DNA of 64,000 nucleotides. It comes from Athalassotoga saccharophila (GTDB lineage Bacteria; Thermotogota; Thermotogae; Mesoaciditogales; Mesoaciditogaceae). Location: NCBI RefSeq assembly GCF_009936215.1, contig NZ_AP019551.1, positions 1,574,708 to 1,638,707 on the forward strand. Direction: 5' to 3'. The first letter of the stretch is position 1; the number at the start of each line of letters is the position of its first letter. The notes below the pieces were generated by a model. It ran no database searches. It saw only the letters and a program-made list of their open reading frames with translations, and had not been told where the DNA came from. The translations under genes and the position numbers were made by a program. Below, one piece after another: positions 38,122-49,578 of the stretch.

Positions 38122-38143
38122 TTGGCACGAATAATGCTATAAC
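38122..38143 (+). promoter_or_regulatory. Sigma-54-like -24/-12 promoter (alternative: sigma-A)
   Basis: TTGGCACG-AATA-ATGCT matches the -24/-12 consensus TTGGCACG-N4-TTGCW with one mismatch, and GG and GC are exactly 10 nt apart. A sigma-A reading is also possible: TATAAC at 38138-38143 with TTCAAT 18 nt upstream. It precedes the amino-acid fermentation operon, a class that is sigma-54-controlled in some Firmicutes (bkd/ptb-buk). Confidence 0.5.
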
Positions 38144-38164
38144 AATTTAGAAGGGAGGAACACG

Positions 38165-39376
38165 ATGATGGAGAATTCATTTTCTATGATGTCGCAACGC
38201 CTAAAATCTTCGATAATAAGAGAACTTCTAAGAGACACGGGTATAGTTTCGCTGATTTCTTTTGGGGGCGGTGCGCCCGATCCAGAAACATTTGACAGAG
38301 AGGCACTCGCAGAGATTTCAAAGGAAGTAATTTTAAAAGAATATGTATTCGCCCTTCAATATGGTCCTACAGAGGGAGATCCTATTTTAAAAGATGAATA
38401 TATAAAGGTTTTAAAAGAAAGAAATGGAATCGATAATCTCAAAAGGGAAAATATGCTTATAACCACCGGATCACAGCAAGCCCTTGATTTGATGGGAAGG
38501 ATCCTTCTCGATACAGATTCGTACGTTATCGTTGGACATCCAGTTTATCTCGGAGCAATTAGCGCCTTTAGGGCATATGGACCTAAATTCATACCGGTAG
38601 AGATAGAAGAAGACGGCTTTAAAATAGATCAAATTGAAGAAGAGATAAAAAGACTCGATCAAAAGGGAGAACTGAAAAAATTAAAATTCATTTACGCAGT
38701 TCCAAATTTCGATAATCCATCTGGCGTCACTTTAAGTTTGGAAAAGAGAAAGGCCCTTGCCGATCTCGCGGTAAAATACAACGTCTTAATTCTCGAAGAT
38801 GATCCGTATGGAGAATTGAGATATGAAGGCGAAAGAATTCCGAGCATTTACAAGATAGCCGAAGGACACAACGTCGTCCTTTTGAACACCTTAAGCAAGG
38901 TGATGAGCCCGGGCCTTCGAATAGGTCTTATCGTTGGCGAGTCGAAATTGGTTTCGAAAGCCGCACTCGCGAAACAGGGAGTCGATCTTTGCACTCCGGG
39001 TCTTACTCAAAGGATAGCGGCAAGATATCTTCAAAAAGGGACTGTTTTCGAAAGAATAAATGAAACGATTAAGATTTACAGGAGCAAAAAGAACAAAATG
39101 CTCAATGCACTTCAAAAATACGTGAAAGTAGATGGTTCAAAATGGACAAAGCCGGCAGGAGGCCTGTTCATATGGCTTGAATTGCCAAAGAAATTCGACA
39201 CGATGGAAATGTTTGAAAAAGCCAAAAAAGCGGGAGTTGCCTATATACCGGGTGCTGCCTTTTACGTTGACGATAGAAAAAGTTCGGAGATGAGGCTTTC
39301 TTTCTGTCTGCCGTCTGAAGACGAAATAGAAGAGGGAATAAAGAGAATAGGCCATTTGATCGATACTTACAGGTGA
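38165..39376 (+). CDS. PLP-dependent aminotransferase (fold type I, MocR/2-aminoadipate-like class)
   Basis: 403 residues. TSFGGG-type start (LISFGGGAPDPETFD), LQYGPTEGDPILKDEY, the PLP region TTGSQQALDLMGRI, NFDNPSGVTLSLEKR, EDDPYGELRYEG and the Schiff-base lysine in NTLSKVMSPGLRIG are all present. Members transfer amino groups from branched-chain, aromatic or aminoadipate substrates to 2-oxoglutarate. As the first gene of an operon with 2-oxoacid:ferredoxin oxidoreductase and Ptb/Buk it probably makes branched-chain 2-oxoacids. There is no N-terminal DNA-binding domain. ATG 38165 follows GGGAGG. Confidence 0.9.
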   Translation: MMENSFSMMSQRLKSSIIRELLRDTGIVSLISFGGGAPDPETFDREALAEISKEVILKEYVFALQYGPTEGDPILKDEYIKVLKERNGIDNLKRENMLITTGSQQALDLMGRILLDTDSYVIVGHPVYLGAISAFRAYGPKFIPVEIEEDGFKIDQIEEEIKRLDQKGELKKLKFIYAVPNFDNPSGVTLSLEKRKALADLAVKYNVLILEDDPYGELRYEGERIPSIYKIAEGHNVVLLNTLSKVMSPGLRIGLIVGESKLVSKAALAKQGVDLCTPGLTQRIAARYLQKGTVFERINETIKIYRSKKNKMLNALQKYVKVDGSKWTKPAGGLFIWLELPKKFDTMEMFEKAKKAGVAYIPGAAFYVDDRKSSEMRLSFCLPSEDEIEEGIKRIGHLIDTYR

Positions 39377-39381
39377 TAGAG

Positions 39382-40453
39382 GTGCACAGGATATTAGTCA
39401 TAAATTGCGGATCGACATCTACAAAGGTTGCCATTTTTGAGAATGAAAAATGCTTATTTGAAAAGGAATTATCGCACGATATTGAAGTACTTTCTAAATT
39501 CAAAAGTGTGCGGGATCAATTGAGTTATAGAAAAGAAAGTGTGATCTCATTCATCAAAGAATCGGGATTTAGCGTTAAAGACATGAATGCAATTTCTTGC
39601 AGGGGTGGTCTTATAGGCCCTATTGAAAGCGGCACTTACGTGGTAGATGAGAACATGGTTGAAGCCCTTAGAAATTCAAAGGTAGATCACGCTTCCAACC
39701 TCTCTGGACTTATAGGGTATGAACTTTCTGAAGGAAAGATTCCAGTCTACACTACCGATCCGGTCTCTGTCGATGAATTCGATGACATTGCAAGGATTTC
39801 CGGTATTCCAGATCTGGAAAGGAAAAGTTATTCTCATGCGCTTAACATGAAGATGGTGGGACGTATTGCCGCAAAGGAACTTGGAAAAGATTACAAAGAA
39901 TGTAATTTTGTCATAGCCCATCTTGGGGGAGGCATTTCCGTTGCGGCCCACAAACATGGAAGAATGGTAGACGTGAACAATGCAAATGACGAAGGACCAT
40001 TCAGTCCCGAAAGGACCGGCGAATTGCCCGTTGGCGATGTGGTAAGGGTAGCCTATTCCGGAAAGTACACAAAAAATGAATTGAAAAAAAGGTACGTTGG
40101 TCATGGAGGTCTTGTATCCTACATCTCCACAAATGATTTAAGAGTCGCTCTGAAGATGGCAAAGGAAGATCCACGCGTTGATCTTATAGTCAAGGCCATG
40201 GCTTACCAGATATCAAAAAGCATTTCAGAGATGGCAACGGTTCTCGATGGAAATGTCGATGCGATAGTTTTAACCGGAGGTATGTCTTACAGTAATGAAT
40301 TTGTTGATATGATAAAGATGTACGTATCGAAGATCTCTCTTGTTCTTGTTATACCAGGCGGACATGAAATGGAAGCACTCGCGATGGGGACGCTTAGAGT
40401 TTTAGAAGGAAAAGAAAAAGCGAAATTTTACAATCAAAGGAGTGTGAAAGTCA

Positions 40454-40470
<17 letters not shown>
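39382..40470 (+). CDS. buk: Butyrate (branched-chain acyl) kinase, copy 1
   Basis: About 362 residues of the acetate/butyrate kinase family: ILVINCGSTSTKVAIFEN (phosphate-1 motif), VIAHLGGGISVAAHKHGRMVDVNNA (phosphate-2) and VLTGGMSYS (adenosine motif). It converts an acyl phosphate and ADP to the free acid and ATP. GTG 39382 aligns with the start of copy 2 and has AGGTGAT upstream; GTG 39373 is an alternative. It differs from copy 2 in having DEGPFSPERTGELP in place of [14 protein letters not shown]. It follows the aminotransferase directly. Confidence 0.9.
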
Positions 40471-42431
<1,961 letters not shown>

Positions 42432-42438
42432 TCCTTAC

Positions 42439-43089
42439 ATGGATTCTCGCGTCTTTATATACGTTGGAATGTTTGGAAGCGGTAAGACAGAACTTTCTAT
42501 AAATACCGCGATAGCACTTAGAAAATCTTCCAATAAGGTTGCGCTCATAGACATAGACATAATAAGTCCTTACTTCAGAAGCAGAGATGAAAAAGCATTT
42601 CTTGAGAATCTGAACATAAAGGTCATAACTGCTCCGGAAAGGTACATGCTTGCAGATTTGCCCATAATACCTCCAGAGGTGGGTGGATACATTTCGAACA
42701 AGGAATTTTTGACGGTCGTCGATGTAGGCGGAAATGAGGATGGAGCCATCGTTTTGGGTTCCCTAAACCATTTTCTTCAAAATGCTGATAAAAAGATCGT
42801 ATTCGTTGTCAATGTTTTTAGGCCTTTCAGTTCAACGGAAGAAGAAATTTCAAGAAATATAGACAAAATCTCTCGAGCGGCCAGATGCAGAATAGATTAC
42901 CTTGTCAACAATTCGAATATAGGCCCAGAAACCACCACCAATGATATAAAGACCGGTGAGGAGATAGTGTTAAGGGTTTCGAAGATGACTGGAATTCCTG
43001 TGGCCTTTACCTCTATAGACGAGAATATAGATTACAAAGGTGAGTTGCCGATCTTCAGAATGAAGAGATTCATGAAAAATTCATGGTGA
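42439..43089 (+). CDS. P-loop ATP/GTP-binding protein of unknown role in the fermentation operon
   Basis: 216 residues. Walker A is GMFGSGKT (residues 10-17); further motifs are VALIDIDIISPYFRSRDE and VVDVGGNEDGAIVLGS (Walker-B-like), then NVFRPFSSTEEE and VNNSNIGPETT. It looks like a MinD/CobQ-type SIMIBI NTPase, but I do not recognise a named family. It lies between buk and the oxidoreductase genes, suggesting a role in cofactor or iron-sulfur insertion or complex maturation; this is inference. No clear Shine-Dalgarno precedes the ATG, so the start is uncertain. Confidence 0.75.
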   Translation: MDSRVFIYVGMFGSGKTELSINTAIALRKSSNKVALIDIDIISPYFRSRDEKAFLENLNIKVITAPERYMLADLPIIPPEVGGYISNKEFLTVVDVGGNEDGAIVLGSLNHFLQNADKKIVFVVNVFRPFSSTEEEISRNIDKISRAARCRIDYLVNNSNIGPETTTNDIKTGEEIVLRVSKMTGIPVAFTSIDENIDYKGELPIFRMKRFMKNSW

Positions 43090-43101
43090 GGAGTGATAAC
43101 T

Positions 43102-43335
43102 TTGGCAAAAAAAGGTTATGTGGAGATCAATTCAGATAGATGCAAGGGATGTGGATTGTGCATAAACGCATGTCCCCAGCATGTCTTAAGATTTTCAGAT
43201 AAATTCAACGATAAAGGATACCATTACGCGGAACTTTACGATCCCGACGATAAATGTCCGGGATGTGCTTTTTGTTACTACATGTGTCCGGATGTGTGCA
43301 TAACGGTCCACAGAGTTGCCGAGGAGCGTGTTTGA
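43102..43335 (+). CDS. vorD: 2-oxoacid:ferredoxin oxidoreductase delta (ferredoxin-like) subunit
   Basis: 77 residues with two [4Fe-4S] motifs, CKGCGLCINACP and CPGCAFCYYMCP. It carries electrons from the TPP site to external ferredoxin. The TTG at 43102 lies 8 nt after AGGAG and gives MAKKGYVEINSDRC; the GTG at 43093 overlaps the ribosome site. First of four subunit genes. Confidence 0.92.
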   Translation: MAKKGYVEINSDRCKGCGLCINACPQHVLRFSDKFNDKGYHYAELYDPDDKCPGCAFCYYMCPDVCITVHRVAEERV

Positions 43336-43336
43336 A

Positions 43337-44386
43337 ATGAAGATGCTTATGAAAGGAACCGAAGCGATAGCAGAGGCGGCCATAAGGGCCGGGTGCAGGC
43401 TTTATTTTGGATATCCGATAACGCCTCAAAGCGAATTAACCGAATATATGGCCAAAAGAATGCCCGAGGTCAAAGGCGTCTTTTTACAGTCAGAAAGTGA
43501 AGTTGCAACGGTTAACATGCTTTACGGTGCTGCGTGTACTGGAAAACGCGTTATGACATCAACATCTTCTCCGGGATTTAGCCTGATGCAGGAAGGCATT
43601 TCCTACATGGCAGGAGCGGAATTGCCAGCCGTCTTCATAAATGTCATGCGTGGCGGGCCAGGGCTTGGAGACATCCAGCCATCCCAAAGCGATTACTTTC
43701 AGTCAACTAAAGGCGGAGGCCATGGAGATTACAGGATGATAGTGCTCGCCCCTCACACGTTGCAGGAGGCGGCCAACATAATGGGAGAAGCCTTCGATCT
43801 CGCATTCAAGTACAGAATGCTTGTGACGATCCTTGTAGACGGCATGATAGGTCAGATGATGGAACCTGTCGAACTTCCCGAATGGAAAAACATAGAAGAA
43901 CTCAAAGAACCGGACTGGGCCCTTACGGGTGCAAAGGGGAGAAAACCGAGAAAGGTAACATCATTCGATCTCGATCCTTATGAACTCGAAAAGATGAATT
44001 TAAGATATCAGGCAACCTACAAAAGAGTCGCAGAAAATGAGGTAAGGTATGAAGAATTCAAAATCGAAGATGCAGATATAATTGTAGTTGCGTACGGAAC
44101 GATGGCGAGAATAGTCAAAACCGTTGCCGATTCGGCCCGTAAAGAAGGAATAAGGGTTGGTCTTTTCAGGCCTATAACCTTATGGCCCTTTCCTTACGAA
44201 AGGTTATCGAAAATTTCGCAGAATGTAAAGCATATTCTTACGGTAGAGATGAGTTATGGTCAAATGATCGAAGACGTGAAACTTGCCGTGAACGGAAAGA
44301 CAAATGTTGATTTTTATGGCAGAAGCGCTGGCGTCGTTCCAACGCCTATGGAAGTGCTTGAGGCCATAAAAAAGATCGCGAGGTGA
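43337..44386 (+). CDS. vorB: 2-oxoacid (2-oxoisovalerate):ferredoxin oxidoreductase alpha subunit
   Basis: 349 residues. [37 protein letters not shown] is the VorB-type start, with the conserved YPITPQ motif of the pyrimidine domain. [18 protein letters not shown] and the C-terminal [10 protein letters not shown] region, which helps bind CoA and orient substrate, follow. The match is closest to enzymes annotated for 3-methyl-2-oxobutanoate, though 2-oxoglutarate enzymes are related. ATG 43337 is one base after the delta-subunit stop. Confidence 0.92.
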   Translation: MKMLMKGTEAIAEAAIRAGCRLYFGYPITPQSELTEYMAKRMPEVKGVFLQSESEVATVNMLYGAACTGKRVMTSTSSPGFSLMQEGISYMAGAELPAVFINVMRGGPGLGDIQPSQSDYFQSTKGGGHGDYRMIVLAPHTLQEAANIMGEAFDLAFKYRMLVTILVDGMIGQMMEPVELPEWKNIEELKEPDWALTGAKGRKPRKVTSFDLDPYELEKMNLRYQATYKRVAENEVRYEEFKIEDADIIVVAYGTMARIVKTVADSARKEGIRVGLFRPITLWPFPYERLSKISQNVKHILTVEMSYGQMIEDVKLAVNGKTNVDFYGRSAGVVPTPMEVLEAIKKIAR

Positions 44387-44390
44387 AAAA

Positions 44391-45152
44391 ATGGCAACTG
44401 TAGATAAAATAGTGGCCCAGATGCCAAAGTCCTTGAGTAAAGTCGAATTCAGTTACTGTCCGGGATGTCACCATGGAATTGTTCACAGGATCATCGCAGA
44501 GGTTATAGATGAACTGGGAATAGCGGAAAAAACTTTGATGGTCGCGCCAGTTGGATGTTCGGTCTTTGCGTACAACTTTTTCGATCTGGACGGTACCGTT
44601 GCGGCCCATGGAAGGGCCCCAGCCGTTGCAACGGGAATGAAAAGGGCACTTCCGGATAGAATCGTCTTTACGTATCAGGGAGACGGAGATCTCGCATCGA
44701 TAGGAACAGCCGAGATAGTCCATGCCGCCAACAGGGGAGAGAATATAACGACGATCTTTATAAACAACGCAGTCTACGGAATGACCGGAGGCCAGATGGC
44801 TCCCACAACCCTTATTGGCCAGAAAACCACGACCTCTCCTTACGGTAGAGAGCCAAAGGCAAATGGATATCCCATAAGAATGAGTGAAATGCTTTCGACT
44901 CTCGAGGGCGCAGTATACATAGAAAGAACGATGGTGACAACTCCTCAAAATGTTATAAAGACAAAAGCCGCTATAAAAAAGGCATTTCAGGCACAAATAA
45001 AAGGGTTAGGTTTTTCGATGATAGAGGTTTTATCGACATGCCCGACGAACTGGGGAATGACTCCAATCGAGGCTATGAAGTGGCTCGAAGAGAACATGAC
45101 GAAGACTTTCCCCCTCGGAGTCTTTGTAGATAAAACGAAGGGAATGATATAA
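44391..45152 (+). CDS. 2-oxoacid:ferredoxin oxidoreductase beta (TPP-binding) subunit
   Basis: 253 residues. It carries the substrate/Fe-S region YCPGCHHG and the TPP motif [40 protein letters not shown] in the usual GDGD...N arrangement. With alpha, gamma and delta it oxidatively decarboxylates 2-oxoacids to acyl-CoA, reducing ferredoxin. Its stop overlaps the gamma start (TAATG). Confidence 0.93.
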   Translation: MATVDKIVAQMPKSLSKVEFSYCPGCHHGIVHRIIAEVIDELGIAEKTLMVAPVGCSVFAYNFFDLDGTVAAHGRAPAVATGMKRALPDRIVFTYQGDGDLASIGTAEIVHAANRGENITTIFINNAVYGMTGGQMAPTTLIGQKTTTSPYGREPKANGYPIRMSEMLSTLEGAVYIERTMVTTPQNVIKTKAAIKKAFQAQIKGLGFSMIEVLSTCPTNWGMTPIEAMKWLEENMTKTFPLGVFVDKTKGMI

Positions 45153-45688
45153 TGATCAAATCCATCATAATAGCAGGCTTCGGCGGACAGGGCGTAATGC
45201 TGATGGGAAAGATAATCGCGGAATCGGCTATGTTAGATGGTCTGAATGTGACATGGCTTCCATCTTACGGTCCAGAAATGCGCGGAGGCACGGCCAATTG
45301 TACCGTGATAGTCGGCGATGAGCCCATCGGTTCTCCGGTTGTAGATGTGCCGGACGTGGTGATAGCGATGAACATTCCATCGATGATCAAGTTCGAGGAG
45401 ATGCTTAAAAAGGATGGAATAATGATACTCAACTCTTCGGTTATAGACAGAGAACCTTCAAGGAAGGACATAAAGGTCTACAAAATAGATGCGAATAAAA
45501 TAGCAGACGCGATAGGCAATTCGAAGGTTTTAAACATGGTAACACTCGGTGCCTTTGCGAGGGTTACAGGCCTCGTTAAATTGGAAATGATTGGAAAAGC
45601 ACTCGAAGAGACATTTGCCGGGAAAAATAAAAAGTTAATAGATCTGAATTTAGAAGCCGTCCGGCAGGGAATGAATTCCGTCTCTTAA
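45152..45688 (+). CDS. 2-oxoacid:ferredoxin oxidoreductase gamma subunit
   Basis: 178 residues starting [23 protein letters not shown], with [27 protein letters not shown], both typical of the gamma subunit. It completes the four-subunit enzyme. Its last 39 bases overlap, on the opposite strand, the 3' end of aroE. Confidence 0.93.
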   Translation: MIKSIIIAGFGGQGVMLMGKIIAESAMLDGLNVTWLPSYGPEMRGGTANCTVIVGDEPIGSPVVDVPDVVIAMNIPSMIKFEEMLKKDGIMILNSSVIDREPSRKDIKVYKIDANKIADAIGNSKVLNMVTLGAFARVTGLVKLEMIGKALEETFAGKNKKLIDLNLEAVRQGMNSVS

Positions 45689-46429
45689 AAGGTAATCTGC
45701 AAGATCTTCCATTGACCAGATTTTTAAGTTCAAAACCGCCTGATTTATTAACATCGCATATCCGTTGATCGTTCTAAGCCCTAATTCGGTAGCCTCCTTT
45801 AGGAATCTGGTCATTGGAGGATTGTATACAAGATCGTACACAACGCAATGTTTTGAGAATTTCGAAAGATCTATCTCTGGCATGCCATCGATGTTTGGAT
45901 ACATCCCAAGCGGAGTGGCATTTATTATTATTGAAACAGATTCTGGATCTGGATCTTCCAGATACACATCGAAGATCTTTTTAAAATCCATCGCCTTTTG
46001 TGAATTTCTGCTTTTTAGATGTATCTTCATCTGCATTTTTTTTAACGCAAAACATACGGCCCTTGATGCACCTCCAGAACCTATGACAAGCGCTGTGTCT
46101 CCCTTTAAATCGACACCGTTAAGGCTTTCTTTGAAACCTCGCCAGTCAGTGTTGGATCCGTTCAGATTCGAGACAACGTTGACGGCTCCCATTTCCTTCG
46201 CATCTTCTGACAGAGATTTAAGATACGGAATTATCATTTCTTTGTAGGGGACTGTTACGTTAAATCCTTGAAGGTCCTTGATCAAATCTTTCACGTTAGC
46301 GAAATCATCTTTTGGTATTTCTATTTTTTCGTATATCGCATCTATTCCAAACCTCTTAAAAAGTGAATTGTATATAAATGGTGAGATGGTATGATCGAGA
46401 TGCTCGCCGATTATTCCATATCTGATCAT
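45650..46429 (-). CDS. aroE: Shikimate dehydrogenase
   Basis: 259 residues. The substrate site shows HTISPFIYNSLF, NVTVPYKE with the catalytic Lys, and NTDWRGFKESL with the catalytic Asp. The NADP site is VIGSGGASRAVCFAL, and GYAMLINQAVLNLKIW lies near the C-terminus. It reduces 3-dehydroshikimate to shikimate. Last of four coupled aromatic genes (ATGA overlap with tyrA). It converges on the oxidoreductase gamma gene with a 39-base overlap. Confidence 0.93.
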   Translation of the reverse strand: MIRYGIIGEHLDHTISPFIYNSLFKRFGIDAIYEKIEIPKDDFANVKDLIKDLQGFNVTVPYKEMIIPYLKSLSEDAKEMGAVNVVSNLNGSNTDWRGFKESLNGVDLKGDTALVIGSGGASRAVCFALKKMQMKIHLKSRNSQKAMDFKKIFDVYLEDPDPESVSIIINATPLGMYPNIDGMPEIDLSKFSKHCVVYDLVYNPPMTRFLKEATELGLRTINGYAMLINQAVLNLKIWSMEDLADYLLRDGIHSLPDGF

Positions 46430-47127
46430 TTCAATTCCTCCGAAATCTTTTTCAACTCTTCAATGACTTCGTTCAAAAATTGAGAAATATTTTTTGAATT
46501 GTATCTTTTAAAACTTTCTCCAAGCAAAGGATTTTGATTCGATAGCCTTGTCATCGAAGCGTAACCCGGGCCGGATAACCCTTCGTAAGAAGTTCCTAAA
46601 GATTTTATGACCTTTGATATGAAATAAAGACCTTGACTTGTGTGGGCAAGAGCCCTGTCGTGATATTCGGCATCCACGATGACAGGCCTCGATCCAAGAA
46701 TTTCAACGAATTTTATGGCAATGTCCATCTTGGAGTTAGGCGTTTCAACGAGTGCAAATGGTCTTCCCTCAAAAAGATTTTCATCCCACGAATCTTTTCC
46801 GACTCTCTCACTTCCCGCTATTGGATGACCGCCAACAAAATTAAGCCCAATTTCAGTAGCCTTTTTTACGACAGGAACTTTGACTGAGGCTGTATCGAGA
46901 TAAAGGTTATCCTTCGGAAGATTATCCATCATATTCAATATAACGTCCGGATAAAGTGCAAGCACAACTACGTCATACCCATGTCCAGAAAAAGTTGAGC
47001 ATCTTCCTCCGAGTGATCTTGCAAGTTCACAATTTGTATCGAAAAGATCCGGATCATACCCTCGTTTTCTAAGTCTTAATGCAATAGATCCGCCTATCTG
47101 TCCAAGGCCAACTACCGCGATCTTCAT
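46426..47127 (-). CDS. tyrA: Prephenate dehydrogenase
   Basis: 233 residues, somewhat short for TyrA (usually about 280). The NAD motif is VVGLGQIGGSIALRLRKRGYDPDLFD, and GGHPIAGSERVGKDSWDENLFEGRPF contains the catalytic His and substrate region; HTSQGLYFISKVI follows. It converts prephenate to 4-hydroxyphenylpyruvate for tyrosine. No ACT domain follows, so tyrosine feedback through such a domain is absent. Overlaps aroQ and aroE by four bases each. Confidence 0.9.
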   Translation of the reverse strand: MKIAVVGLGQIGGSIALRLRKRGYDPDLFDTNCELARSLGGRCSTFSGHGYDVVVLALYPDVILNMMDNLPKDNLYLDTASVKVPVVKKATEIGLNFVGGHPIAGSERVGKDSWDENLFEGRPFALVETPNSKMDIAIKFVEILGSRPVIVDAEYHDRALAHTSQGLYFISKVIKSLGTSYEGLSGPGYASMTRLSNQNPLLGESFKRYNSKNISQFLNEVIEELKKISEELK

Positions 47128-47552
47128 CTATACATCCCCATTATGTACTCTATGCCGAGGATATATCCGTACCATCCAAGACCGGAAATAACACCATCGC
47201 ACACTCGAGAGATAACACTTTTTGATCTGAACTCTTCTCTTTTGAAGATATTCGAAAGATGCACCTCAACTTTTGGCCCTTTGAAGGTTTCAAGTGCGTC
47301 GTGAATCGCGTAACTGTAATGCGCGTAAGCGCCGGGATTTATGACGATTCCATCTCCGTCATTAAGATTTTGAATGTAATCGATTATCTCCCCTTCGTGA
47401 TTTGACTGAAAGAATTCAACCTGTATCTTTCGAGAATCTGACCATTCCTTTATCCTGTCAACTATCTCGGCATATGATAAGGAGCCATAAATGGATTGAT
47501 CTCTCTTTCCGACCATATTCAAATTTGGCCCATTTATAACGTGTATTTTCAT
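47124..47552 (-). CDS. aroQ: Type II 3-dehydroquinate dehydratase
   Basis: 142 residues, the type II length. HVINGPNLNMVGKRDQSIYG holds the flexible-lid Arg and catalytic Tyr, QSNHEGEIIDYI and INPGAYAHYSYAIHDAL the conserved Glu/His region, and VEVHLSNIFKREEFRSKSVIS the product-binding H-x-S-N. It dehydrates 3-dehydroquinate. It begins inside the aroH stop (ATGA). Confidence 0.94.
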   Translation of the reverse strand: MKIHVINGPNLNMVGKRDQSIYGSLSYAEIVDRIKEWSDSRKIQVEFFQSNHEGEIIDYIQNLNDGDGIVINPGAYAHYSYAIHDALETFKGPKVEVHLSNIFKREEFRSKSVISRVCDGVISGLGWYGYILGIEYIMGMYR

Positions 47553-47887
47553 TTGCCGTCATCCCTTAAAATTTCCGATCCATTTTCGTAAACGTGCTTT
47601 ACCTCTTCTTTTTCAACGAAGATCATGACCCTTATCACCATATCGTAAGCACCGTCTATCTTCGCTTCCTGAAGACACATCAGGGGAAGATCGTGGCCGG
47701 ATTTTCTAAAAACAGTAGCCGGATTCAAAGCGTTAAGTCCATCTGTTATGCTGAAGATAACTGAAATGACATCTTTGTCTGTTATTCCATTTACCTCGTA
47801 TATTTTGTTCATCAATTGGATCGTGCTCTTTTCTATTTCGTAAGGAGAATCCTCCTTTACGAATATTGCCCCTCTTATCGCTTTCAA
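47549..47887 (-). CDS. aroH: AroH-type monofunctional chorismate mutase
   Basis: About 112 residues. AIRGAIFVKEDSPYEIEKST, DVISVIFSITDGLNALNPATVFRKSG and VIRVMIFVEKEE match the trimeric AroH class (Bacillus-type), including the N-terminal Arg of RGA and the DLxxxFPA-like segment. A TTG at 47887 lies 8 nt after GGAGG and is preferred; the ATG at 47902 overlaps that site. It rearranges chorismate to prephenate, the substrate of the nearby TyrA. Confidence 0.9.
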   Translation of the reverse strand: MKAIRGAIFVKEDSPYEIEKSTIQLMNKIYEVNGITDKDVISVIFSITDGLNALNPATVFRKSGHDLPLMCLQEAKIDGAYDMVIRVMIFVEKEEVKHVYENGSEILRDDGK

Positions 47888-47901
47888 TTTATATACCTCC
47901 A

Positions 47902-49083
47902 TCAATCGATAAAAAAGTAATCCACGATGTCTCCTTCTTTTAAAGTCTCGGTTCCTGGATAAATTATAAAAAACGCATTCGCATTCGAAAGTGATGTGAA
48001 ATCTCCAGATCCGTTGTACTTTATCGGCATGACTACACCGTCTTTTGCCTGACACGGCACAAAATCCGTTCTCTTGCCATGTTTTTTGAATTTTCCCACA
48101 AATCTTCCCTTCAAAACGGATTTTTTGATCTCATCCGATCCCGTAAGTTTTTCAACGAGTGGAAGAACAGAGACTAAGAATGAAAGGTAAGTCGAGACCG
48201 GATTGCCCGGAAGGCCGAAGATCCATTTGTTTTCAATTTTGGCGATAATTGTAGGTGCGCCCGGCTTTATCGCAAGTTTGTCTACAAGAATTTGCGCATT
48301 CAAATCTTCGAGCACTTTCATTGTAAGGTCCTTGTCACCGACAGATGATCCGCCGGTTATAAGTAATATATCACATCTGGCCATTCCATCTTTAACCTTC
48401 GATTTTATCTCTTCTTCGTCATCTCTCGAAATTCCAAGATCGAAAAAGTCCTGATGAATGGCCGATATTTGAGCCATAAGAGAGTACTTCGAAGAGTTCC
48501 TTATCTGACCATATTCTATCTCTTCGTCAATGTCAACAAGTTCGTCGCCCGTCGATAATATTCCAATTCTCAATTTCCTCTTTACCTTTATATATCTCAT
48601 GCCCAAAGATGCGATCAAATTGATCTTATTGGAGGTTATGACATTTCCCTTCTTAAGAGCAAGTTCTCCTTTTTTTAAATCTTCTCCCTTTATCGCTATA
48701 TTTGCAAATTGAGAAACGGGCTTTTGAAGCCTAACCTTTTTTCCCTCAATTTCGCACGATTCGATCTCGACAACGGTATCGCAAGGATCCGGCACAGCCC
48801 CGCCCGTCATTATTCTCACACATTCTCCATTTTTAAGTTCCACTTTAAGCGGGTGTCCGGCAAGAATCTCATCTTTTACAGTTAAAGTCTTTGATTCATC
48901 AAGATCGGCGTAGCGAAAAGCGAAGCCATCCATTGCCGCCCTGTTGTAAGGGGGAAAATCGTACTTTGAAAAAATATCGGTAGATAATATCCTACCTACC
49001 GAATTTTCTATCCTTACGTCTTCATCTTCCGCTATTTCATCTACTCCATCGAACAAATTCAAAAGTTCATCGAGTGTTTTCAT
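47902..49083 (-). CDS. moeA: Molybdopterin molybdenumtransferase
   Basis: 393 residues. The MoeA domains are shown by FPPYNRAAMDGFAFRYAD, MTGGAVPDPCDTVVEIE, GILSTGDELVDIDEEIEYGQIRNSS, ITGGSSVGDKDLT and FGLPGNPVSTYLSFLVSVLP. It inserts molybdate or tungstate into adenylylated molybdopterin. It follows the MogA/MoaB gene directly. No molybdopterin-biosynthesis genes (moaA, moaC) or molybdoenzymes are in the window; in anaerobic thermophiles tungsten is possible. Confidence 0.94.
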   Translation of the reverse strand: MKTLDELLNLFDGVDEIAEDEDVRIENSVGRILSTDIFSKYDFPPYNRAAMDGFAFRYADLDESKTLTVKDEILAGHPLKVELKNGECVRIMTGGAVPDPCDTVVEIESCEIEGKKVRLQKPVSQFANIAIKGEDLKKGELALKKGNVITSNKINLIASLGMRYIKVKRKLRIGILSTGDELVDIDEEIEYGQIRNSSKYSLMAQISAIHQDFFDLGISRDDEEEIKSKVKDGMARCDILLITGGSSVGDKDLTMKVLEDLNAQILVDKLAIKPGAPTIIAKIENKWIFGLPGNPVSTYLSFLVSVLPLVEKLTGSDEIKKSVLKGRFVGKFKKHGKRTDFVPCQAKDGVVMPIKYNGSGDFTSLSNANAFFIIYPGTETLKEGDIVDYFFID

Positions 49084-49578
49084 CTAAATTCCTTCTTTCA
49101 TTCCTTTCAAAATAGAAATCCCCAACGGAAGTACGTCCATCACAACCTCTAAATCTTCTTTTACTCCATTTGGATTTCCCGGCAAATTTATTATAAGACT
49201 TTTTCCCCTTATTCCAGCAACACCTCTTGAAAGAATGGATTTTTTAGTCTTTGAAAAGAAGGTCGAAACTCTCATTATCTCAGGGATTCCCGGCACCTCT
49301 TTTTCTATGACCGCTAAAGTTGCCTCAGGCGTTACATCCCTCGGAGAAAAACCTGTTCCACCAGCCGTAAGCACAAGATCGACATTGAGATTATCGCAAA
49401 ATTCGACGATCTTTGAGGATATAAGAGATTTCTCGTCCGGCACTGTTTCGTGTACAACTACCTCTCCGATCTTCGAGACCATATCCTTTATCGCGGGAAA
49501 ATTCTCGTCCTTCATCTGACCATTGTAGCATCTATCGCTTACCGTTAAAACCCCTATTTTCAAAAATGGAATCTCCAT
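49084..49578 (-). CDS. MogA/MoaB-type molybdopterin adenylyltransferase
   Basis: 164 residues. IGVLTVSDRCYNGQMKDENFPAI, LTAGGTGFSPRDVTPEAT and IINLPGNPNGVKEDLEVVMD are the family motifs. It adenylylates molybdopterin for MoeA. MogA and MoaB cannot be told apart safely here. It starts one base after the galK stop, embedding cofactor genes in a galactose operon. Confidence 0.92.
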   Translation of the reverse strand: MEIPFLKIGVLTVSDRCYNGQMKDENFPAIKDMVSKIGEVVVHETVPDEKSLISSKIVEFCDNLNVDLVLTAGGTGFSPRDVTPEATLAVIEKEVPGIPEIMRVSTFFSKTKKSILSRGVAGIRGKSLIINLPGNPNGVKEDLEVVMDVLPLGISILKGMKEGI

